Assembly: GCA_949357655.1 (NCBI GenBank)
Contig: CASHTG010000015.1
Location: 620,001-684,000 of the forward strand
DNA: 64,000 nt
Direction: 5' to 3'
From: Parascedosporium putredinis
Lineage: Eukaryota > Ascomycota > Sordariomycetes > Microascales > Microascaceae
Positions 12,394 through 24,200 of this stretch are shown here, piece after piece. The notes beneath the pieces were generated by a model, which worked only from the letters and a program-made list of their open reading frames with translations, had not been told where the DNA came from and searched no databases. Position 1 is the first letter of the stretch. The number at the start of each line of letters is the position of its first letter. Both the position numbers and the translations under genes were made by a program.

Positions 12394-14170
12394 TCACACA
12401 TTCGTCGGCTCAAAAAGGTCCTCGTCATCTTCATCCACAATATCCCCTATATCCTCGCACAGGAGCTCGCCAATCGCCTCACTTTCCTCGAGAATCTTTC
12501 GTGCGGCCTCAGACCCCACACCCATATCCTCCATCACAAGCCGGACGGCTAGCTCGGGCACGAGCACCGCCTGGACGTAGATAGAGTAGCCACGAGACGA
12601 TACGAGAGCGTCTTCTACCGCTCTTTGCCTCAAGAGGCTCGAGAATCGGCCAAAGATGGCCTCTTGCATAGCCCTGAAACCACGCGTTCCGTAGTAGCCC
12701 GGCGGACTATCAAAACCGGCCTTCATCAGATTACGACTCTTGCCATCCTTGACGTCCTGGGCTAGTTTGTCCCCGTAGTGTGACTTTCCACCCTTGAGGA
12801 TCTTTTCAAGAAAGCCAAAGTGCTCTGCTATGCGCCTATCGAGCTTCTTCCACTCTATGTCTGGGTATCCTCGCACCTTCCAGAGGCTCCTAGCTTCTGC
12901 CTTTTATGCTCCACGCAAAACGCACGCTGCATCCGCACCGACATGCGAGCTCCTCTAGAATACGAATCGAGAAGCTCCCTGCTGACTGGCATTTTGCAGT
13001 AAGGACACTCAGCATCCGGCGTATTTACTACCTCTTCTAGATCGCTCGAGTCCAAGTCGGACAATGGAGAATCGTTGCTGTCAAGGTCGAGCTCAATCCG
13101 CTCTGAGCCGCCCCTGCGCCGCGAGGTTTTGGTCACCTTGACCGACTTTGGCTCCTCATCCGAGGAGACCGTAGAGCCTCTGGAAACTCTTGAATTCCTC
13201 GCGGCCGGCCTGCTCACCTTTCTTTGCCGGACCGGCGAGTCCAGAAAGTTGACGTTCAAAGTCGTCGATAGTTTATCTTCCGGGCGTCTGGGAGACACAG
13301 ATAACGCCTGCAGGACTTGAGGCAGAGGCTTTTTAGGTGATGGCGAGTCAAGATATTTGCTGGATATCTGAAGGGAAGGCCTTGGCCCTGCCGACTTCTC
13401 CGACTCAGAGTCTAAGAAGTCGTCAAACAGCTTGAGTTTGGGTAGGGCCATGCTCGCAGCTTCATCCTCAGTAGCTGATATTTTGAGTAGAAGAGTCAGT
13501 AACTCTCAGCATAAGTGACGGGTGCCTTTTCATGCCAGCCTCTCCCCTTTGGGGAAAAGAAAAAGGACAAGAGACTCACCGCGAGCTTTCTTTGCCCGTT
13601 TCGGAACGACTTTTTAGGAGGAGGTGGGCTCCGAGGTCGCTTCCCTGCCATCCTGTACACCTTATCCTTGACCTCGTTACGGAGAAGACTGGCGTTGAAA
13701 AGAGCAGGGTCCTTCTCGTCGACGTCGTCATGGCTACCAGAGAGGCCCTTTGCGGCTGCGGCGGCGGCCGCCTTCTTAGCTTTCGTTGAGTCTAGAAAGG
13801 CCTTTGAGCCACCATATCTCTGAGGCTGCTGACCAAAAGTCTTGGTGACAGTGGACCTCTTGTTGAACTGAGTTGGTTTTATGTCACCTCTCGGCGGCGA
13901 ATCCTCTTCTTCTGGCTCACTGGGCGAGATGAACTTTGAACTCTTGTCCTGTGCCAGAGCAGTCTGTTCCACGCTCGGCTCCTCATCGTCTTCAAAATCA
14001 GAGCTAATTGGCGGCGCTTCGATCGCCTCGCGGTCATGCACAGCACCCTTCTCATGAGAAGGCATCCTCTGGGGGTCCTCGGGTCTGGATCGAGGGAGAG
14101 ACTTGAGAAGGGGGCTAGTTTTCTCATATTTGCTCATCCCCACTCGACGCCCTCTGCCCTGTGCACTCAT
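12394..14170 (-). CDS. rtc4: RTC4-domain protein (restriction of telomere capping 4-like)
   Basis: The long N-terminal part is polar and low in complexity, with acidic and Ser/Pro-rich segments and a short poly-Ala stretch, as expected for a disordered nuclear protein. After a CPYCKMPV zinc-like pair the C-terminal about 230 residues match the RTC4 domain: FCVEHK, then RGYPDIEWKKLDRRI, SPPGYYGTRGF and an acidic tail. Exon 1 is 14170-13580 with donor GTGAGT at 13579; exon 2 probably starts at 13466 after a GAG acceptor, an intron of about 113 bp. The total is about 554 residues. Near 12890 one base is missing (AAACGGCAGAAG, probably AAACGGGCAGAAG), after which the frame reads EARSLWKVRGYP. In yeast Rtc4 was named from a genetic screen on cdc13-1 suppression; the molecular role is unknown. 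The name is inferred from domain likeness. Confidence 0.8.
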
Positions 14171-15310
14171 TGTTGCTCTTGTGGCCTTGGCTATGGAGGG
14201 CTATGACATCGGGCTTGGGGAATAATAAAATAAAGGGTGCAACTTGCCAGGCCACACGGGAGTGTCTTTCCTCCTGGCTGCAAAATCGTTTGGGAATGGT
14301 TTGAGAATAGGTTTGGTGGTGTTACCGTGTGCTGGCACTGCTTAGGTGCTCCCAATGAGCTTTCCGTTTGGTGGTTGCCAGGGTAATCCTATCAATTAGA
14401 ATGGGGATCAACCAAATCAACTGGGGCTGGAGCTCTAAAGTGTAGTGTTAGGCTAGGTGCTGAGCATAGCAGCCGTGCAGCACTATCAATAAAAACCCCC
14501 ATAGCTCCAGCTCTCTATCAATTGATCCATGGTAGATGGAGATTGATCTCTTTGATACCCTTACAGCACTGGCATCTGCCATCAATGCCAGTCTGGTGGA
14601 TTGAGCATCAATCAACAATCTATTCAATGTTCCAATAGATTCAATCAGTCACCATCAAGACCTTTAATCATAAGATACGTCTATTAGATAGATCTATTGA
14701 ATAGATAGGCTCTTACTCTATAGCCAAGTGCCCTTAATTAATGAATTACTCTCAACTCTATATCATAGATAGTGACTAGGTTGTATTGCTAGGCTGGCCC
14801 TCAGATTTACGATTTCACCGCGAACAGCGAGCAACAGATCTATAGATTACTTGGCCTTGGTTAGGTCTTGAAGACTAGGTTCTATCTAGCTAACTGTAAT
14901 ACTCTTCAAGTATATGATTGATAAGGAGCTCACAGAGTTGAATATCGTCTTTAATGTAATGACTCAGATAGTAAGTACATATAGTGTCTAGATCTATGGA
15001 TCCATTCAATCAATGGAGTGTAGATGCTATATTGTAGATTTATTTTTCTTATGAGAGCTTGGGAACTGGTAATACTGGACCAGTGCTCAAGTTCGACTTC
15101 ATACTGCACGTAAGCTCCACAAGTGCACCGGTCCGGCCCCCAAATCCGGGACCTGAGCCTCAACGTCACCCACCCAAAAAAACGAACCCCAAACGCCCGC
15201 CGCTCCTCCCCGCCCATAATCTACAACTCCATGCCCGGTGAGTCGCATTGTCAGGGCAGAACGAGCACACCCCTTGACGCCCTCGCCCGACACACTCCTT
15301 TTCGTCAACT
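14171..15310. other. AT-rich intergenic island
   Basis: This is the divergent intergenic region between the RTC4-like gene and dynamitin. From about 14330 to 15050 the DNA is clearly more AT-rich than the flanks and full of ATCAAT, AGATCTAT and TATAGAT words, including one inverted copy of ATGGATCAAT at 14521. No coding frame is seen. It could be a remnant of an AT-mutated repeat, or simply regulatory DNA. Confidence 0.5.
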
Positions 15311-16793
15311 ATGGCCCTCAATAGAAAATATGCCGCATTGCCGGATCTTGTACGACTCGCCATCCCCATCCCCCTTTCTCTTTCCGCCCCTCTCTAGCGG
15401 GGTGCCCGCCACGGCTCAAGGCTAACAGGACCGCCTGCCTAGGATTCCGCGCCGGATATCTACGAAACGCCCGATCTCACAGACGACAATTCCACCGTTC
15501 CTGTACATAACTCACCAGTTTCCTCCCAGTTATGGAAGCTAGAGACTAACTTGGTCAGGGTACAACACTCCTCTCCCCTCAGATGCCGCGTCCGACGAAG
15601 ACACGGCCGACGAAGATGGCGGTATCTCGCGCCAGAAACTCCGCATAAACGAAGCCCGCTCCAAGTTTGGGTCCACGCGATACAACTCTGCCGGCGTCGA
15701 TTTCTCCGATCGGGTCGATAGCAAGCGGAGATCTTACCGTACCCGTCGACACCGCGTACTGGAAGATGGCACCGAGGAACTCGGCGACCTTAGCGACGAG
15801 GACAATGATACGGACGATGCGGCCGAAAGCTTGGAGAGGAAGATTGCGAGGTTAAAGCGCGAAGTAGAGGAGGCCAAGGAAGAGTGCACACGGAGAAGGG
15901 CTGGCGGCGGAGATGCGGGCAGCCGTACAGGTTCGAATGAAGAAGGCCAGGAGCTCGAGTCCCTAGGAAGGGTGCTAGAAGAGATATCCCGTCCATCGGG
16001 TGTTGCGCGGCCGTCAAGGCTCTCCAAACCCCTACTCAATGCGGACGAGAGCTCCGCCGGTCCAGAGGCTACCGAAGCTACGTACACCGTCACGTACGCC
16101 CCCAACTACGAGCAATCCCATGCACTCGCCAAGGCAGCCGAATTTGACCAAAGATTACTGGCGCTCGAGAGGTCTCTAGGCATTGGAACAACCATGGGGC
16201 TAGACATGGGCGCCAACGGCCTACCTCGCGCTGTACTACCCACCGTAAATACCCTGAACAAGCAGATTTCGGTCCTCGCAAAGGCGTCCACGGCGAATCT
16301 TGACTCCATCAGCCGCCGGGTCAGAACTCTTGTGACGGATATCGAGAGTTTAAACAAGGCCAAAGCCATGTCTAAGCCGGCAGATCAACCCAATATAGCC
16401 CGCTACGTAGAAGAACGAATCAAGGAGGATAGCAAGGGCAAGGACGCGGTCGAGACCGCTAGGACAGAAGAAGACGAGCAAAGGGCCAAGATCAATGCCC
16501 TCTACGGGACGCTGGCGACGATTGAGAACCTGGCGCCGTTGCTTCAGCCACTTCTCGATCGGCTCCGATCGCTCAGGGCCATCCACGCCGACGCGGCCAC
16601 GGCCAGCGAGACGCTCGACAGGATTGAAAAGCAGCAGGCAGACACGGCCACCGAGTTGAAGCAGTGGAAGGATGGCTTAGAAAAGATCGCCCAGGCTATG
16701 GACGACGGGAGCTCCGTCATGGAAGGCAACATGAAGGTGATGGAAACTTGGGTCAAAGACCTAGAAGGTCGGATCAAGCAGTTATCCGCGTGA
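15311..16793 (+). CDS. dynactin subunit 2 (dynamitin, p50)
   Basis: Dynamitin is the shoulder subunit of dynactin, the activator of cytoplasmic dynein, needed for nuclear migration and organelle transport along microtubules. Exon 1 (15311-15349) encodes MALNRKYAALPDL and exon 2 (15443-15502) DSAPDIYETPDLTDDN, together the diagnostic N-terminus of the family. Exon 3 (about 15583-16793) carries SKFGSTRYNSAGVDFSDR, an acidic stretch, and then long heptad-rich helices typical of p50 (EESLERKIARLKREVEE and the C-terminal coiled coil). The total is about 436 residues, the usual fungal length. The join of exons 2 and 3 is off by one base; a lost G at the donor (CCTGTACAT for CCTGGTACAT) would repair it and give P-D-A. 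Start chosen at the conserved ATG. Confidence 0.92.
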
Positions 16794-17484
16794 TGCGCTT
16801 GTTCGCGTCACCCGTACATGAAATCTGCCAGGCAGATTGTAAGAAAATAAAAAAGGATACCCTCGACTGGATGCACCTTGCGGTAGACACCCATCAGTAG
16901 CGACGTGAAGTCAAGATCACCTTTATTCTGGGTTATCGCCACTAAACACAACTACCAAGATAATCGAGGCCGTTCAGAGTCGCCTTTCAAGACGACTTAC
17001 AAGGCAACTAGCTAGGAGTCTCACAGGCCAGAGTTCAAAGCCAAAAGCATATGTTTACTCTCCTACGGCTGGCGTAGCTCCCGCAAGACGGAGTTAGCGT
17101 GTCATTAGTTATCTAATATCCGCAGGCCTCAATTGGACTCTTATCAATTCGCAAGTTTCCTCCACGGCACTAGCGTGATACAAGTCAGAGGCGAGAGGGT
17201 GATTCAAGTTGCATCCACAGGCTCACGTTGATGCGGCTGGCGGCTGGGGCCAGGTTGTCATCACGTGACACTGGTTTTTGGCAGCGCAGGCACGGACCAT
17301 CCGCGGGGCAGAGGGTTTCCACCACCAAAACCCTCATCAAAATTGCCAGACCGAAAAAGTTGAAGACCCCTCTGGAGTGAGCCAGCTACCAAGCCCGAGT
17401 ACTAATCCCACCACTTTCACCACACCCACGCCTCTCGTCGCTTCGCGGATATCGTCTCAAAGCGAATCACCACATACAGCAAAA
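16794..17484. other. intergenic, eS28 promoter at its right end
   Basis: No coding frame of note. The last 230 bases form the probable promoter and 5' UTR of eS28, including a TCACGTGA palindrome. Confidence 0.5.
17261..17268. promoter_or_regulatory. TCACGTGA E-box palindrome upstream of eS28
   Basis: A perfect CACGTG-centred palindrome lies 224 bases before the start codon of eS28. Cbf1-type bHLH sites of this form are known in ribosomal protein promoters of several ascomycetes. Use here is inferred. Confidence 0.45.
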
Positions 17485-18058
17485 ATGGACGCCTCGAAAG
17501 CCCCCGTAAAGCTCGTCAAGGTCACCCGAGTCCTCGGCCGTACCGGTACGCTCTCTTCTTTCCTAATCGAACGCCCGAGTCTTGTCCCTTGCGGTCCTCC
17601 TCATGCCTCGCGTCGTGACGGACGCTCGACGATGAATGGTTATTGTGCCAATTTTTCCGGCGTCATTCTTTTCAATCCGAGAGAAATGGGAGGCTATGAG
17701 GAGGGAGGGCTCGATGCTCAGCAACGACTCATTTATTCGTGGTGGCAGGAGAAACAATGGCTGACCAGGATGCGCAATAGGTTCTCGTGGTGGTGTTACC
17801 CAGGTTCGCGTCGAGTTCATGGACGACCCTACCCGATCCATTATCCGAAACGTCAAGGGACCCGGTACGATTCCCCGTTTACCCTCGCTTCCGTGCTTCC
17901 ATCATCAAAACTTGCCCCTTTCAAAGCCCCTTCCAAAAGATGGCCCAGGCACCGCTTGTGTATGGCTAGACTAACGCTGTGCTCGCTTCTTTCTAGTCCG
18001 TGAGGACGACATCCTCTGCCTCCTCGAGTCCGAACGTGAGGCCAGGCGTCTACGATAA
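17485..18058 (+). CDS. 40S ribosomal protein eS28 (RPS28)
   Basis: A small-subunit ribosomal protein located near the mRNA exit. Three exons give a clean 68-residue product: 17485-17545 (MDASKAPVKLVKVTRVLGRT), 17781-17864 (GSRGGVTQVRVEFMDD...IIRNVKGP) and 17997-18058 (VREDDILCLLESEREARRLR). The length and the near-invariant segments TGSRGGVTQVRVEF and LLESEREARRLR identify it without doubt. Introns are 235 and 132 bp; the second has a CTAAC branch site 28 bases before TAG. The frame is intact, in contrast to most genes of the window. Confidence 0.97.
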
Positions 18059-19542
18059 GCAACCACCGATGGAGTTGAGAGGGGACGACTGTAGCGACGG
18101 TTGGTGGTGGTGTTCATGACTTGGCTTTTCAGGAGGCAATTACAGGAAGGGAAAAAACAATGTCCAGAGGGCGGGCATCACATATCACTGAGCCCAAATC
18201 TCTTTTTGTTAGAGGAGTCACCGGCATCTGCATTACGAATCGAGGACACAAATCTTCTCCTGCAAAGGATTCAGTTTAATCCTCCCCATCGGAGTTCGCG
18301 CGCTCTCTTCACCTGCTCTCTCCTTGCTTGTGCTCTTGTCCTATTTTTCCTCGCTCTGCGAGACCGAAAAACAGTGCGGATGTGCCGAGTGTTTTGAGGT
18401 GATGCCGTTGTACCGTGCTAGGATACGCAATGGCAGCTTGTAGGCGAGCAATATGGCCAACTCTTCATGTTGCGAAGGCCTGTAAGGACCCCGAACTTCG
18501 GAGCCTGGTCCTTCCACGTTCGACGCGACGCCGCATGTTGTTCGCCATTAAAATTAATTGGCATAAGGATCGAAATGTCTGTATCCAACGAACGAGCCGC
18601 ACTATGTGAACGTCTGCATCCCCTTCCATAAACTACCAAACGATTTGCACCTACCATGTGACGAGTACGAGCCTCAGTTCCTATATCCTGAATGTAATTG
18701 AACGCCTAGTCTGAGGACGAGAAGTTTTTCAACTTCCATATGTATATTTCCCAAGCCTAAACACTAAGCGAGACGGACGGGGTGCGAAAACTGCTGCCAA
18801 CGATGTTTCTGAACCGTTGTTCACGACTGTACCAGGGCACAACTGTCCAGCTTCGACACATTTGGACTGTACTAGAAAGAAACCCTTTCAGAGAGTTCAT
18901 GAGAGATGTGTCTAAGCCCTCTCTTCTAATTTAGTTGTTTCAACATTGTGTTAGGAGTCACGTCTTGAAAATCCGTTAGATAAAAACTCGACCATAAATA
19001 TCAAAACTACTAGGAAGTTGGTGGTTGAAGTCTTCTCTCAAGTTGCGCGTTCACGTGAAGCTACCAGACCTCAGTGCTCTCGTGTAGCACTAAACCCACC
19101 ACCTACACCTGTCAGCACACGGGCATGCCAGTGGTAGGCCCGCAAATCACCGATGTGCGTCAACTATATGAGACCAAGTTTTCCCGCCCAAGCTAGCCCA
19201 GCAGAAATTTTCTCTTCCCTCTTCTCTCTCAACCGAGCCTCAAGCTCCATCTGCATCAAGCAGACATCTCGCACAGCTGAACCAAACCTCATGGGTAAGT
19301 CATAGAATTTTTCTTCCTCTTTTATCAACGGCACCCGGTGGACAATGATGTACTTTAAGCATGTATTACCTGAACTCCAATGATGTTCTCATTATCACCA
19401 AGATCTCTGAAATCGCCCTTCGGCCCCGCCTTTTCAATTCTTCGTCTTTTTCTCACTCGCGTCCTTTCGGGCACCGCGGCTAACAAGATTGGAATGGGGT
19501 TATAGATTGATACGCATTCCTGAGCTTCTGCGCCGCTTGAAC
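18059..19542. other. intergenic, no supported gene
   Basis: Only short frames. A TTCACGTGAA palindrome lies at 19050. From 19291 an ATGGGTAAGTC appears, which could be a tiny first exon or 5' leader with a splice donor for the sulfur-carrier gene, but I cannot place its acceptor with certainty. Confidence 0.45.
19050..19059. promoter_or_regulatory. TTCACGTGAA palindrome upstream of the sulfur-carrier gene
   Basis: A 10-base perfect palindrome with a CACGTG core, about 490 bases before the coding start at 19543 and 240 before the possible leader ATG at 19291. It is the same core word as in the eS28 promoter. A bHLH site is inferred. Confidence 0.35.
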
Positions 19543-19834
19543 ATGATGGCGGCTTCCAAGCCCCCAATGGCCATTTCAGCGTGCTCTATTTTGCCGCCGT
19601 CAGCTCCTTCACCTCGAAGGAATCCGAGTTCCTGCCCGCCCCGCTGCCGGCTACCCAGCTCTTCGACGTGCTCGAGGAGAGGTATCCCGGCATCAAGGGA
19701 AGCTCCTCGGATCCTGCCTCGTCACCGTGAATCTAGAATATGTGGATATCACGGGCGAGGACGAGGGAAGCCAAAACGTAGTGATTGGCGACGGCGATGA
19801 AGTAGCCATTATACCACCTGTCAGCTCTGGGTAG
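19543..19834 (+). CDS. molybdopterin synthase sulfur carrier subunit (MOCS2A/MoaD-like)
   Basis: A ubiquitin-fold sulfur carrier that, once thiocarboxylated at its C-terminal Gly, supplies sulfur to molybdopterin synthase for the cofactor of nitrate reductase and sulfite oxidase. After correction the product is about 98 residues with the MoaD core: VLYFAAVSSFTSKESEFLPA, LFDVLEERYPGI, then VNLEYVD, IGDGDEVAIIPPVSSG. Two one-base gaps are needed: near 19567 in a C run (SKPPNGHFSVLYFA follows) and near 19702 in AAGGGAAG. The C-terminus is SSG, not the GG of bacterial and animal carriers. A methionine pair (19543 and 19546) makes the exact start ambiguous, and an upstream leader exon at 19291 is possible. 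The large subunit (MOCS2B) is not in the window. Confidence 0.85.
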
Positions 19835-20113
19835 CCTATATCCTGACTTCCTCCGTAAATATTATGAGATGTTTGGTTGCGAAGCTAGCCTTGAGCGAGA
19901 AGAAAATAAATAGAAATATATATATATATATTAAAAGAAAATTTGATACCCCCAAACGCCAATCTATGTCTTCGATCCTATGTGTCATTGCTAGTAGTGG
20001 TACATTAGCGCAAAAGAGTTCGCTTTCTCTCTTCCTTGCCCTCTTTCGATGCCCCGACGAGCCAGTCAGGCCATGCCTCCCCAGTCGTAATCACCGCCCT
20101 CAGCAGGGAACTT
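19835..20113. other. short spacer with AT dinucleotide repeat
   Basis: Convergent 3' flanks of the sulfur-carrier gene and SDHAF1. It includes a run of alternating T and A at 19915-19932. Confidence 0.5.
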
Positions 20114-20495
20114 CTAGTGGATGCCGACTTTGCGTATCTCCGGCCTCGCATACAAGTCGAGCTGCCTCTTGCCCTTCCGTAGCTGGTACTCGATCAGTCC
20201 GAAATCCCGCTTGCTCATGCCAAGGTTTCGGTCGAACGACTCGCGCGCAAATGCCTTGAAGCCCAGCCTCACATCCTGTGACGTTGGATACCCACCATGT
20301 TAGTCGTCGTGTACAAACAACCCAACGAATATTTCCCTATGCTTCCAAGACTCGGCAGCGATAGCAAAAGGGGAAGGTGAGAGAAAAGATAAGAAAAAGA
20401 GGGGGTAGAAAACGTACCGCTGGCTTGGTTCGGCATGCGCGCAGGCATTGGCGGTAGAGGGAGAGAACCTCCTTCTGAAGACCGGTGTAACCCAT
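20114..20495 (-). CDS. succinate dehydrogenase assembly factor 1 (LYR protein)
   Basis: A mitochondrial matrix LYR-family factor that helps the Fe-S transfer machinery deliver clusters to SDHB during complex II assembly. Exon 1 (20495-20418) reads MGYTGLQKEVLSLYRQCLRA with the LYR motif at residues 13-15; exon 2 (20275-20114) reads DVRLGFKAFARESFDRN, LGMSKRDFGLIEYQLRKGKR, QLDLYARPEIRKVGIH. The total of 79 residues and the LYR...F(D/R)R...IEYLLRxGxxxL layout are typical of SDHAF1 (yeast Sdh6). The intron is 142 bp (GTACGT...CAG). The frame is intact. Its client SDHB is encoded about 29 kb away. Confidence 0.93.
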
Positions 20496-21248
20496 GATGC
20501 CGCGAGTCGTATAAAAACAGGGGTGGCAAAGGGAGAGAGTATCAATGGGACAAGGAGCGCGGGTCTAGTTGGCGCGTTGTCGGGTAGTTGGGGTGGGTGC
20601 TTGCAAGGAGAAACGGAGCTCGGTGGTGAGCCGCGACATTGGCGAAGATGGCTTGTGCCGGTGGGCAGGCGAATGGATGGCGAATGACGCACAGGGGCAG
20701 GACCAAAGAGACGAAGCTCCCGAGAAGCTTAATTGGGGAGTCTTTTTTTCTCAAGTCTCCTGTGCCCTGCAGAATTCGAGGTCCCAATTGACAGTAACCT
20801 CGGCCTACGTTTAGTCATAGCCCGACATCTAGAAACAACAAGCATTGAAGAACATTGAACAAAGGGACGCCTGAATCCTCGAGCAATTCACGTCAGTTGC
20901 TCACAAACACGAACCGGCAATTTTTGATGATTGTTATTATTCTAGGTGTTCGTTATGCATTCGACTCTAAGTTGCGGAAACCCAAAAATTTGGACAGTCT
21001 AAAATCCATATGACCCTCCGACCTTGCCCTCAAATGTTGCTGGTTAATATACACCCTTGTATGATATAGACCGCCTTCCATGCAGTTATGACGATAGGAA
21101 AGAAAAGAGAAAAGACAAAAAGAAGGGATAGACATGGAGTAGTAGTGTTAGAAAATAATGCGATGCCTCCTATGATGCTGCGTATGATGGAATATTAAGA
21201 TGGCCCCAACTCTGATGGCCGACTGAAGCTACCTCTTCTCCACAAAGT
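20496..21248. other. intergenic, no supported gene
   Basis: 5' flank of SDHAF1 and 3' flank of the long membrane-protein gene. Nothing recognisable. Confidence 0.5.
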
Positions 21249-24200
21249 TCAGCCACTCGCATTGACAACCACCCGAACCGCCATCAAACCCCCAAAACTA
21301 GGATTCTTATTGATGCGCGGGTTGACGAGCGTGCCGCCCTTGCTCATGTCGTTGGACAAAAACTTGGGCTTGAGGGTATCGATCCGCTGACGCTCGTCGA
21401 TCGACCACGCCCACACGAATTTCGTCTGCGGGTCGCCCCCGTGCGTGTCCAGCGTCATGGTGACCGGGTACGGCATCGTGCCCGGCCGCGTAAGGTCGAC
21501 GGTGTCCTCGATGCCGGGCTTGTCTCCCTTGGCGAGCAGGCCCTTGCTCGCCGCGCTGTTGGTCCAAATCTTCATGTGGAACCGGGTCTCCGCCCACGTC
21601 ACGAGAAAGTCGGCTTCCGTCTCGCGGGATCCGCCGTTCTGGTCGAGAGGGACGTCGCCGATGGCCTCGGTCTGGTTCAGGGTCGTGAGCGACCGCACGT
21701 AAATGGTGCGCCTAAAGTAGGTATAGAAGCCGTAGTGCTCTGTCGGGAGTCCCCTGTCGAAGAGCCTGACGGGCTGCTGTCTGACTTCGGGAAGGATCCG
21801 GGCCGTGGCCCCAGTTCCGTCGTCTTTTCGGTCGGGGGCGGGTAGTTCTACGCCCAGCTGCCGGTCGACCAGGCCGCTTTCTCTCTTCTCAATCATATTC
21901 GCGCCCACCGTTTGGTCCTTGGAAGAGAGCAAGCTGATGTAGAATGGCGTTGGCTCTCCCGCCTTGTCGTCCGAGACCACGCCGTCGGTGGTGTTGCCCA
22001 AGAACCACATCTCCTCAAACGAAGGGGGCTCCGGCTCAGGGAGATTCCCGGAGCGAACCGTTTAGCGTTTCGTCGCGCGGACGACGCGGGCTTTGAAGCC
22101 GGGGTCTGAGTAGGCACCGGTGGCTTGCCGTTGGGGACATTCCAGGAAAGGCTGGGGTTGTTGTCGAACTGGATTTGCATGGCCACCGTAGGCTGGTTGG
22201 CGTTGTAGGGCGAAACCGAGTCTTGCAGCTCCTTGGGCAGCTCGCAGCTCCACAGAGTCTTGGGCTGCGTGCACCCATCAAAGGATCGAGAGTTATCGGG
22301 GCCGACAACCGTGAGTACGCCAGTGGGCATCGGGGGAACCCGGTCAAATTTACAAAGATAGACTCGATCTCGGGGGCAGGGGCTCCCTTTTTTGAAAGCA
22401 CCACGCCAAGGACGATGCCCAGGATCATCATTGCAATGACGCCAACCGCGACGCCTAGACAGATCCTACGCCTTTGCGGCCCTCTCGGCCGGCACGACCA
22501 TAACAACCACTCGCCGGGATGCACCATCGCCCGCGCCATAGTCCACCCGCCTTGCGAGCAAGGACCTCTTCTTTTCGTACCGCCTCCGATCCCTTTCTAC
22601 TCGGTACTGGGGGCCATCCGCGGGGAGAGAGTGTTCTTGGGGGATAAAGGTCCCCGCCGGCCTGTCGTTGAACGAAGTAGCATGACCCGCCGGGGTCAGG
22701 GGATCTCGGTCATGTTGACCGCCCCTTGCGAGGTCATGGCCCTCGTGACTCCAGGAGAAACAGGCCCTGGCGAGGGGAAAGCGGGTGTGAAGAGGGTGGT
22801 CAGGCGGAAACAAGGCTCGGTAGCGGACAGGAGCTTGGCCGCTGGTGTGGGGAGGCGAGTACGGCGGGGGCTCCTCCGTGGGGGTGGAATTCTCCTGGGC
22901 GAGAACTGCCGCTTTGCCCGCCATGGTTTCGCCGCGTCTCAGGGGTGATTGGCTCGAGGACGCCATGGTCGCCGACCCAAGTGGAAGTCGGGGCGATCCG
23001 CTCCGCGAAGGAATAGCGTTAGGCGAGGGTGTGCGCCGCGGGCTCGGAGTTCGGATGATGGGCGTGGGACCGAGTCGGAGGACGTGAACGGACTGGGGCG
23101 TGGGACACCTCTGCGCTTCGGCCACCACGGGCTGTTTCTTTGCGTCCATTCCTCGCCACCACTCATCGGCGCTCTTCTTTTCCTCTTGGGGCGTGCTTGT
23201 CGATTCCTCCGCGGAGCAGAGGACTCATAAAACGGCGAGACTGGGCGCAAAGGCGCGATCTGGGGAACCGGTGACAAAGTTGCCTCCTGGCTCACCACTT
23301 GAGTCTGGGTAAACGGCCCAGGTGCCGCCACTGTGGGAGTCGGGCTGGCCAAATGCTCGTCCCACCACCCTCTAGAACGACGGTAATCCGCATGTCCTCG
23401 CATCGCGCCGGATGCTACTCCTCCAGGGCTCAAGGACGTCTGCTGAAAACGCCGAGCCGCCGACGGGCTCAGGGTGCCGTCCTCCTCGAATAGGGTGCAA
23501 GGTGTGCCTGCGTCGAGGTCGTCCGCGGACGCGATGCTGATGAGATTCTGAGGGTTCCGGCGGTAGTTGGCTGGAACTTCTGGAACGGGGGACGGCCACG
23601 GATGGGCCAAACCTGCTGGTTTCCGCCGAGGCGCCGGTGATCTGAGAGTAGAGGCTCGACGCAGCGCGCGGCGACAGAGTGGCTGCGGTGCTTGGCGTAT
23701 CAGGCGACCATACCGACTTTAGGTGGGAAGGTGTAAGGGGAGACACCGTGTCGGGCGAAGCGGTCTCAACCGTGGGCCGCGCCGGACCAGCAATAGTAAT
23801 GGGAGGAAATTCAACGGCACTCTGAATCACCGCCGTATTGGGACTGATCTCACGCGCTTGGAGCGCTTCAGTGTCCATTGATATCCCAATCACAATGGGT
23901 CCGTCAGCCGGCGATAGGTCCTGTTCCGGGATCACCTGAGGAGCGAGGTGCGGAGCCGATGCGGCCGACTTTTGCGTCTAAGCCAATTCCAATTACCCAC
24001 CGTGGCGGAGGTCGGACTTCCCTCGAGCTCGCAGAGCAGCGAGGTCGACAAATCTGGGCCGAGGGACACCGGGGCTCTTCCTAGACTGGTGTGCGGGTCG
24101 ATGGAGACCAGCCATGTCTGTTATAAGTCGAATGCCTGCCTTTGCATTCTGGGCCTTTTGGCGGCCTCGCGACTTTAGGCGCTTTGGCCTATACACGGAG

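Noticed and set aside
14330..15050. Transposon remnant in the AT-rich island
   Set aside because: No terminal repeats and no transposase or reverse transcriptase motif visible in any frame; kept only as an AT-rich island.
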